The notes under the pieces: model-generated
Database searches by the model: none
Told to the model about the DNA's origin: nothing
Seen by the model: only the letters and a program-made list of their open reading frames with translations
Assembly: GCA_027578815.1 (NCBI GenBank)
Contig: JANBTH010000630.1
Coordinates: 1 to 13,426 of the forward strand
DNA from: Coemansia sp. RSA 1804
Taxonomy: Eukaryota; Kickxellomycota; Kickxellomycetes; Kickxellales; Kickxellaceae
DNA length: 13,426 nt
Direction: 5' to 3'
Shown here: positions 7,174 to 13,426 of the stretch, piece by piece
How positions within the stretch are numbered: position 1 is the first letter of the stretch
Layout: each line of letters starts with the position of its first letter
Position numbers and translations under genes: made by a program

Positions 7174-7938
7174 CTAATTCTGTTCGAGATACTTGGAAAT
7201 CTCGCCTTCGATTCCCTGGGGCGAGGTGGTGGACGCATAGCGCTGGACAACAAAACCGTGCCTGTCAACGATGAACTTTTCAAAGTTCCATTTGATCCGC
7301 TTCAGCCCCATGATTCCTGCTTTTGCCCCCTTCAAGTACGCGAAAACCGGGTTTTCATGGTCGCCATTGACGTCCGACTTTTCCATGATTGGGAAGCTGA
7401 CTCCGTAGGTGGTCGAGCAGAACGACTGGATATCCTTGGCTTCGCCTGGCTCCTGCCCTCCAAACTGGTTGCACGGGAACCCAAGAACAACAAGCCCCTT
7501 GTCCGCATTTTCCTTGTAGAGCTTCTCGAGCCCCTTGTACTGCGAAGTGAACCCGCACTTGGAGGCCACATTAACCACAAGAACCACCTTGTCACGCAGC
7601 TGCTCAAAGGGGTACTCCTCTCCTTCCAGCGTCTTGAAGCTCAGCGCGTAGAAATCCTCGTTGTACTTTGCGTTGTCTGCCATTTTGCGATCAGTATGAT
7701 AGAATGAACGTAGAAATAATTGGGAATTATACGAGTAGTAGAAATGTCTGTTGGTTGTCTGCAGAAGAGAAGAAGAACGAGCGCCGCCGCTTTCCGTCTT
7801 GGCATAAGACTTTTGCGGAAGGTAACCGCCAGTTGTTGCGCCTCCCCCTAATCCAGTGCCATGTGATTTTGCTGCCAACAGAGTCCTTCTAGTAAGCGTG
7901 TAATGACGTCGTGCTATCCACTCAAAGGAAATATTCAT
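7174..7938 (-). CDS. HYR1: Glutathione-peroxidase-like thiol peroxidase, with alternative mitochondrial leader (254 aa / 169 aa)
   Basis: It reduces hydrogen peroxide and lipid hydroperoxides, most likely using thioredoxin as in yeast Gpx3/Hyr1 (known for the family). Using the short form (ATG at 7683, 169 aa): peroxidatic Cys43 in NVASKCGFTSQYKGLEKLY, Gln77 after GFPCNQFGG, and Trp132-Asn133 in KWNFEKFIVDRHG complete the C-Q-W-N tetrad. Cys89 lies 46 residues after Cys43, the spacing of the resolving Cys in the yeast enzyme. Cys replaces selenocysteine, as expected in fungi. The same frame stays open upstream to an ATG at 7938 (A at -3), adding 85 residues that begin MNISFEWIARRHYTLTRRTL, Arg-rich and amphipathic like a mitochondrial presequence. 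The short ATG also has a strong context (A at -3, G at +4). Dual targeting by alternative starts is inferred. The myosin stop lies 194 bp upstream on the same strand. Confidence 0.93.
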   Translation of the reverse strand: MNISFEWIARRHYTLTRRTLLAAKSHGTGLGGGATTGGYLPQKSYAKTESGGARSSSLLQTTNRHFYYSYNSQLFLRSFYHTDRKMADNAKYNEDFYALSFKTLEGEEYPFEQLRDKVVLVVNVASKCGFTSQYKGLEKLYKENADKGLVVLGFPCNQFGGQEPGEAKDIQSFCSTTYGVSFPIMEKSDVNGDHENPVFAYLKGAKAGIMGLKRIKWNFEKFIVDRHGFVVQRYASTTSPQGIEGEISKYLEQN

Positions 7939-8075
7939 AGTGCCAAAAAAAGAACAGCTCGAGATGTCAGAAGAGAAATGACAGAAGCGGAATTCAAACA
8001 ACGAAAAAAGGAAAGGATAAATTCAAAATGTAAAGCGCACAGAAGAAAGAAAGAAAGAAAAGATAAAACAAGCAT
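7935..8075 (-). other. 46-codon uORF ending on the long-form peroxidase ATG
   Basis: An ATG at 8075 opens a 46-codon frame, hydrophobic and Phe/Leu/Ser-rich, whose TGA (7937-7935) overlaps the long-form peroxidase ATG in an ATGA arrangement. It is out of frame with the peroxidase. If transcription begins upstream of 8075, ribosomes would translate it first and terminate on the long-form start. Whether it is in the mRNA is unknown, since the myosin 3' end also lies here. The peptide itself is probably not functional. Confidence 0.4.
8043..8062. repeat. (GAAA)n microsatellite
   Basis: A short tetranucleotide repeat, reading TTTC on the minus (sense) strand, lies between the myosin stop and the peroxidase start. 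It forms part of a pyrimidine-rich promoter-like stretch for the peroxidase. Confidence 0.8.
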
Positions 8076-8132
8076 CTCCACAAAAATGTCAGACAGAAGA
8101 GACTTTATCAAACGAAGCAGCGCTCACTGGTC

Positions 8133-11100
8133 CTACTCCCATGCTTCCTCATCGTCGCTGTCCTCTTGTCCAAAGCGATTCATTCCGGGACGTGCTGGAA
8201 CATTTGCATGTCCGTTGTTTGGCGCCTTTGCGGAGGTTGGTGATCCCGAAGCCAGCGCCGCTGCAAGCTGTGCCATGCTGCCGTTTTGCTGCGACGCTGT
8301 AAAATCGCTGCCGCCGCCGCCGCCGTTGCGCAATGCTGGTGGTCGCGGCAAAACAGGCGATGCCACGGGTTGGCGTGCAGGCGCATCCGGTTCCGGGTCC
8401 GCGCTCAGGTAGTTCGAAGGGATCCAGCCCTCAATGCCGTCGCGCAGACCAAGCCACCACCCGTTTGAGTTCTTGTCAACAATTTCGTACACCTTGCCTG
8501 TCTCAAGCCCAAGCTCCCCCTGTCTCTGCGGCGGAAAGTCGTACAGCGCCTTGTATCGCGGGTTCCGCGGCACAGCAGCAGGCGGGGCTGGCGGAGGAGG
8601 CGCTGGTGGAGGAGGTGCAGATTGCTTTCTTGTTGGTAGAGCAGCTGCGACTGCAGCAGCAGCAGCTTGCTGTTGACCATAAGGGTTATGAACAGCGTTG
8701 CCATTGGTGTGCTTGTTGGTCGAGGGTCTGACAGGCGCCTGAGGTTGTTGTCTCTGTTGCTGCTGAACCAACTGCTGCTGTTGTGGTCGTTGCTGCTGTT
8801 GTGGCCTTTGCTGCTGTTGTTGCTGTGGCGGAGGGCGCTGATTAGGGTTCCGCTGCTGCTGCATGCTTGGTCGATTTGCAGTGCCATTGCTGGCATATCC
8901 CTTTGTGCTTTTGGAAACACGTGCCTGCGAGCGGCTTGCTGGATGTTCTCCTGAACTCACACGCACAACCTTCTTTTCAAACACTGCGTGCTTGCAGCTT
9001 TCATCCTTGACAAACTTGATCTGAGTCTGCTTCATCTTCTTGTTGTTGTACGTAATCGTACTTCCAAAGCTCGCTCTGATTCTTCCTTGCGATGCCATGT
9101 TAAGCATCGTCAAGAGCTCCGTCTTAAAGTCGCATTCAAGAACAATGTCAGGCTTGCCATTTACATGAATGACCATCCAGCCGTCCTTGAGCGGCGACAT
9201 CGACACGCTTTTCACCGTTGAGACGGGCGTCCTTGACTCTGCAACATGCTGTAATAAGTTGTTAACAAGTCTCTCATCCACAATCACGATGCTGTCGCTG
9301 GTAACCACCAGAATGCGCCGCATGGGAATTGCGGATCGCATCGACCGTGGAATCAGAAGCGTGATTCCAAGACTAAACATGACACGCTGGTTACCAATGC
9401 CAGCCGCATCTCGGATCAGCCTGGACTTTGACTGGCTGCTGCAATTGTTGAGGTACAGATAATCTCCGAAAAACACGCGAATGTCCGTCAAGCTATGGCG
9501 CTGCCGCTCCTTCTTGCCTTCAAGAAGCTGATGGCCCATCTCACGAACCTTGAGAAGCTCAATAAACTGACGCTTGCCGCGCCAAGCACGCTGGATCTTG
9601 GTGGCATTCATCGCCTTCCACGCCACGTACTTGCGCCATGCAGTCTGAATGCGCGACGCCATATTGTGCCAGTAAAGGTCCCGCTGGTTTTCCAGCGCCC
9701 ATATAGTCTCTGGATGTCTGATGAACGCCTTTGTCGTTCCAATCTGCCATTCCTCAGGCGCAATTCCGGTGTCCTTGAGGATCTGTACACATGCGGCCTT
9801 GCTGTCTCCAGTCCAGATGTAATCGCCAGCATATGACGTCTTTGAAGAAAGCAAGTAGAAGCGCTCAACAAACTTCTCAAACGTCTGGCGGTAGGCAAAG
9901 CCTGCACGACGAATGCGAATGTTCTCACACAGACCAAGGTATTTGACCTGATGGAGAACTCGCTGCTCGTTGAACTCTGTCGGACTCTTGTTCTCATTCG
10001 GCTTGATTGTGCGGATATAGCTGGGCTGGCTTTGCATCAGCTTTGCTACAAGTTCGTTTGCGCTTTGCTTGATGCGATCGCTAGCTGTAGGAGGGCGCTT
10101 CTTCGAGTCTTGGTCCAGCGGCTCGGGGAAGAGAGCGGGCAAAAAGCTGTTTTTCGAGGATTTGCACAGTTCAAGATGATCGCGCAGTAACTGGTCCTTG
10201 TTCTTGTCCGTCATTCCACTGATGTTGTATGTGACATCGCCAGCATAGTGTTTGACCTTGAAGTTGCCGTTGTAAAGCTCAAAATGCTTGCTGTGAGTGC
10301 ATGCCGACAGTCTCTGGCTTAGCGAATTATCCGCTGCTTTGGGATCAGCGTGAGCTGTAGCGCAAGCATCGTTCATTGCTGCAAACACGCCCGGCGGCCG
10401 CTTCGCCTCGATCAAATCGCAAACAATCTTGTTGTTAAAGTAGTCAATGGGCGACCACTTGATCTGCTCGCGCACATACTCTTCCTGCTCCGCTTTAAGC
10501 GTGAGCTCAATGAAAATCTGCTGCAGCTTCTCGTTGACATAGTTAATGCACAGCTGCTCAAACGAGTTCTGATCAAAGATCTCAAAGCCATAAATGTCCA
10601 GAACACCAATGATAAACACCGATTCTCCACGCGCCTGCATCGCCTTATTCACGCGCATGACAATCCAGTCAAACAAGCGATCGTACAAAGCTTTGGCCAG
10701 ACCATCGCGCGCAGACTGTGCTTGAGCAATGTTAAGCGGGACGTCGTAAATAGATCCTCGACGGCCGCCACGCGACGTTTCAATAGTGCGTGAGACAAGG
10801 ACTTTGTTAACCATCTCTGGGCTAACCTCGAGCAAATAAGCAATAAAGTTCGTGACATCTGGGTTTGCGACAGAGGAGTTGCCTTCGCCATCCTCGATAA
10901 ACGTGGCATTGCCCAACCACAGGATAGTGGCAAGAATGCAGTGGATCTGGTCCTGTTCTGCCTGCGATATCCCAATGACATTCATTGCCTTGAGCGTATC
11001 GGCATAATCCTGGGCGTCATTGATGTTGGGAACCTCCAGACACCCGGCGGCGCTGGTGTACAGGTAGCTTTCGGGACCAGAGATGCCGTAGTTGTCGCGG

Positions 11101-12017
11101 TACGCTTGGGAAGCCGCCTTGGTAAACTGGTAAAAGATGTGGAAGTTGCGCTCGTTGGGGATCTGGCCAACAACACGCCCCTTTTCAAGGAGATAGTTTG
11201 TGATGATGGCACCAACTGGCTCGCCGCCAGAGTTAAACTGGATTTCCAGGTATTTGCCGTGTCGACTCGAGTTGTTGTTGCGCAGGGTCTTTGCACAACC
11301 AAAGCTCTCCAGCAGCGGATTCGTGGCAAGCACCATGTCTTTTATTTCCTTGATTGACGATGAGTTTCCTCCAGAAATAGCAGCAATGTACTCCATAATC
11401 TTCTTGGCAGCCTCGGTCTTTCCGGCACCGGACTCGCCAGAGATGATCACGCACTGACTCTCCTTGTACGCAACCATGTTTCTGAATGCACCCTCGGCAA
11501 TGGCGTAGACGTGGGGAGGCAGCTCCATGCGATTCTTATTCTCATAGCTCTTGAGGATCTCATGGGTGTATATCCCCAGATCCTTGAACGGGTTGACGCT
11601 GATAAGCACGTTTCCAATGTACGTCTACCGATAGAAATAGAAAAATATGGCAATAGCGGTGAAATTGAGTTTCTTTGAATTCCCTATCGTTTTGCTCAGT
11701 TCCAACAGCCATAGACACTTCATCACGACAAACACTTCAAGTACTTACATAAATGTCACCATTGTGGAAGCGCTGCTTTAGATTGTCGTTAATTGCCTCG
11801 TTGTTGATTTTGGACAGCATAGTCATGTCAGACACACCAGCCTGCTTCTTCTTTGCGGCCCCTTCGGACCAGTCTGCCTTTCTTGGACGACCACCGCGCG
11901 CCTAGAATTATGCAAAAAAAAAGAGTTGGCTTGCATACTACTATTTAGCTGATTATGTGCACTCTATAGCCTAAGGGCGACCCTATAATAGCATTTCAGC
12001 TGTTCAGCACCTACCAT
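8133..12017 (-). CDS. MYO1: Class I myosin (fungal Myo3/Myo5 type), three exons, about 1215 aa
   Basis: Actin-based motor of cortical endocytic patches that also activates Arp2/3. Exons: 12017-12015 (ATG only), 11901-11749, 11624-8133 (1+51+1163 codons). Conserved fungal sequence crosses the second junction (FHNGDIY / TYIGNVLISVNPF). Motor (about 1-700): P-loop GESGAGKT (115-122), switch I NNNSSRHGK (168-176), switch II LDIYGFEIF (394-402), and TEDS-rule Ser343 in RRGSIYDVP, the site PAK kinases phosphorylate in relatives. Two IQ motifs follow (SRIQTAWRKY about 709, TKIQRAWRGK about 727), then a TH1 lipid-binding domain (about 760-945), a Gln-rich linker (972-1016), a Pro stretch (about 1052-1068), SH3 (about 1075-1127, ALYDF to PSNYL), an Ala-rich C-motif-like helix (about 1168) and the acidic end QEDSDDEEAWE with the Arp2/3-contacting Trp. 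Length matches fungal orthologues. An in-frame TAG directly before exon 2 means the ATG must come from exon 1. Confidence 0.97.
11625..11748 (-). other. MYO1 intron 2 (124 nt)
   Basis: The donor is GTAAGT (from 11748) and the acceptor TCGGTAG (ends 11625). Removal joins TAT to ACG in phase 0 and restores the invariant myosin sequence GDIY-TYIGN. The intron is pyrimidine-rich near its 3' end. It contains a C-box-like GTGATGA and a CTGA, discussed separately. Confidence 0.95.
11902..12014 (-). other. MYO1 intron 1 (113 nt), immediately after the ATG
   Basis: The donor GTAGGT follows the ATG directly and the acceptor is TTCTAG, with a 9-T run and a CCAAC branch-like element about 20-30 nt upstream of the AG. 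Splicing gives M-ARGGRPRKADWSEGA, matching the basic N-terminus usual in fungal myosin-I. The intron ends in TAG in frame, so without splicing no upstream start can reach exon 2. Confidence 0.85.
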
Positions 12018-12350
12018 TGTTTGTAATGTCGCTAGATGAGTATAATATAAAACAGATTCCTAGCAGAGTAAGACAGGGAAAAGCAAGCGATAGAGTCGGA
12101 ATGACGTTTTGTTGTTGTTGTTATTGAAGAAGACAAAGAATAATAAAATAAGATAGATAAAGAAAAGCGAAAAAAGAAAAGCTATAGACGCTAAAAAGGC
12201 AAAAGTAAAAAGAAAGTAAAAAAGGCAGGAAGAGTTGTGAACACACGTGTGAGAAAAATGGGGAAAGAAGCGCTGGCATTAAACTTTTTTATGTTTTTTT
12301 CGAGATATCTAAAAAACTTTTTTAAAAACTGCATTAGGTAAAACATAGCT
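12018..12350 (-). promoter_or_regulatory. MYO1 promoter and 5' leader
   Basis: The minus strand is strongly pyrimidine-rich (12070-12240), a common fungal promoter composition. An AT-rich TTATATTATA lies at 12050-12041, only 24 nt before the ATG. A palindromic E-box core CACGTG lies at 12244-12249 within ACACGTGT. No ATG occurs on the minus strand from 12018 to 12276, so the leader is free of upstream starts for about 260 nt. Boundaries are inferred. Confidence 0.45.
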
Positions 12351-13110
12351 TATTGATTTGCCATATCTCCTCTCTTGAACCGCTGACCGCATCTCTGGAG
12401 AGAAGGGGTTCTTGGCGCAGCGGCTATTCTTTTTGGCATTCCAGCACTAAATATAGCAGCGTATTTGGGGGGGGGAATGGATCTTGGCGCTCGTGGTTCT
12501 GCCAAGTCCTTTCTTATGTCCGCTACATGTTCCGCTGACTGTGCCAACAAATGGGCCAAACAGCGCGGTACAAATCCCTCAACAAATGGAACATGCGGGA
12601 ACAGTCTACAAGAGCACCGGCTGCGCAGCTCAGACCCACGTCATACCCATGCAGCTTGAATCGAAAAGCCAAAGGCCAGTCTCAAACACTCCAACAGATT
12701 AGCGGCCATGAGGCGAAAATAAAATATAATGTAAAAAATTCTCAACAAGCAAACGGCCAGTCAGCATTGGCGCACGTGCACTCTCATATTGACACTAGGA
12801 ACCCGCATAAATCGCTGGAGGGGTTGGCTGTTGCTAAAGGCTTGGAATCTTTGAGCTGGAAGTGGGGTTTACTGTGCTTGTGCTTAGGAACCAAAAGCGA
12901 AGGCCCAAGATTGTGAAGAATACGCACAGAGCTTTTGGCACTCTTTGTCATCCCGCATATGTGGAGCCCAAAGAGACACAGTGTATCCAGCTTATCAGTA
13001 TATCCCGCTGTTGCTACAAGAGCCATGAGGTCTCGTCGCCTCTTGGTTATCTCCACACGACGCCGATTGAGTATCGAACGGTTCACTTTTCTTTTTTGAC
13101 AAGATTTGCA
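12351..13110. other. Intergenic region of mixed composition, no supported gene
   Basis: This 760-bp stretch is less AT-rich than its flanks but has no ORF with an ATG, good length and recognisable protein features. The frames on both strands look like chance openings (Ser/Arg/Pro-rich; several begin at non-ATG codons). It holds a 9-G run at 12467-12475 and a second palindromic CACGTG at 12773-12778 inside GCACGTGC. It may include distal promoter sequence for MYO1 and for the + strand gene that appears to begin near 13171. Confidence 0.45.
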
Positions 13111-13118
13111 TATAAAAG
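13111..13118 (+). promoter_or_regulatory. TATA box of a rightward gene
   Basis: TATAAAAG is a textbook TATA element on the + strand, 60 nt before an ATG at 13171, with a C/T-rich segment between (13128-13165) suited to an initiator region. No other TATA element in the window is as close to consensus. Confidence 0.55.
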
Positions 13119-13170
13119 GCAGCCAGTTGCTTTCCCTCCCAGGACGGTCACTTTTTTCTTTCTTTGATCA

Positions 13171-13299
13171 ATGGTATTTGTTTTTTCTGGTCACTTTATT
13201 TTTCATAAAACTTTTTTTTGCGAGTGTGCAATTCGGCTATTGTGAGTTTCAATTTCAGAATTTGGCCCACCTTTTCTGTTGCTGTTTTTCTCTTTACGA

Positions 13300-13332
<33 letters not shown>

Positions 13333-13426
13333 CAGAGACAGAGACAGGGTATTTTTATATGGACACCGCCTTGGCCAGACCGGATTTGTACTGAGAGCTA
13401 ATAACCAACGGATCTTTGCAAGGTAT
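13171..13426 (+). CDS. Possible 5' end of an unidentified gene (ATG, intron, partial exon 2)
   Basis: An ATG at 13171-13173 lies 60 nt after a TATA box. Read without splicing, it stops after 24 codons. An 85-nt intron, 13174-13258 (donor GTATTT directly after the ATG, acceptor TTTCAG), would join it to a frame open for 56 codons to the window end. That frame begins MNLAHLFCCCFSLYDR, then seven Ser and three Asn from the CAG/CAA repeat, then RDRDRVFLYGHRLGQTGFVL. The window ends in AAGGTAT, which could itself be the next donor. I recognise no family. Support is the TATA position, the splice consensus and the open frame; the donor is not ideal and no branch point is obvious. Confidence 0.35.
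13302..13334 (+). repeat. CAG/CAA trinucleotide tract near the right edge
   Basis: Seven CAG units followed by CAA repeats and a short GAGACA repeat. In the proposed reading frame it encodes Ser and Asn, not Gln; the Gln frame runs into a stop at 13400. It is the same repeat type as in the RhoGEF gene. Confidence 0.85.

Noticed and set aside
7555..7557. Selenocysteine in the peroxidase active site
   Set aside because: The active-site codon is a normal Cys codon (Cys43 of the short form); no UGA or SECIS element is required.
7665..7730. Intron across the short-form peroxidase ATG (GTATAA donor to GGCAG acceptor)
   Set aside because: Joining these sites does not keep the peroxidase reading frame, so the uninterrupted frame is preferred.
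12484..12702. Possible exon encoding a Pro/Gln/Ser-rich peptide
   Set aside because: The sequence looks vaguely protein-like, but there are no convincing splice partners, homology or continuation.
12784..13086. 100-codon minus-strand ORF between MYO1 and the right edge
   Set aside because: It begins at GTG, not ATG, and the sequence lacks any domain. It is best explained as a chance opening.

Overview
This window looks like nuclear DNA from a fungus, probably an early-diverging lineage (Kickxellomycotina- or Mucoromycota-like). The lineage is a guess. The fungal call rests on a fungal-type class I myosin with a C-terminal Arp2/3-binding acidic tail, a cysteine (not selenocysteine) glutathione-peroxidase-like enzyme, few and short introns, and pyrimidine-rich leaders. 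There are no bacterial operon features, no CRISPR array, no recognisable transposon, and no tRNA or rRNA gene.

Layout, left to right. 1-738: pyrimidine-rich promoter/leader with no ATG on the + strand. 739-3879 (+): a large Rho guanine-nucleotide exchange factor, with a DH domain, a PH-like domain split by a low-complexity insertion, and a long disordered tail with a 21-Gln tract and SH3-ligand-like motifs. 4041-5012 (-): NAF1, the H/ACA RNP assembly factor, convergent with the RhoGEF. About 5.0-6.15 kb: AT-rich DNA with no convincing gene. 6151-6753 (-): an unrecognised protein of about 200 aa. 6867-7094 (-): a small hydrophobic-N-terminus ORF that could be an upstream exon of the 200-aa protein. 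7174-7938 (-): a thiol peroxidase (GPX/HYR1 type) whose frame has two plausible AUGs, one adding an Arg-rich mitochondrial-targeting-like leader; a 46-codon uORF ends on the upstream AUG. 8133-12017 (-): class I myosin in three exons, the first holding only the ATG. About 12.06-13.1 kb: intergenic. 13.11 kb to the end (+): a TATA box and the possible 5' end of another gene, also with an intron directly after its ATG, running off the window.

Functionally the recognisable genes are housekeeping. Myosin-I drives actin-dependent endocytosis and polarity, and the RhoGEF activates Rho/Cdc42/Rac-type GTPases upstream of actin. NAF1 supports H/ACA snoRNP and pseudouridylation-machinery assembly, and the peroxidase handles peroxide. 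The RhoGEF tail carries two R-x-x-P-x-x-P peptides and the myosin carries an SH3 domain, a testable but unproven link.

I do not see a clear novel defence or mobile system. The best leads are the layered start-site architecture of the peroxidase, the ATG-only first exons, the orphan gene with its possible upstream exon, and the ATG-free RhoGEF leader.
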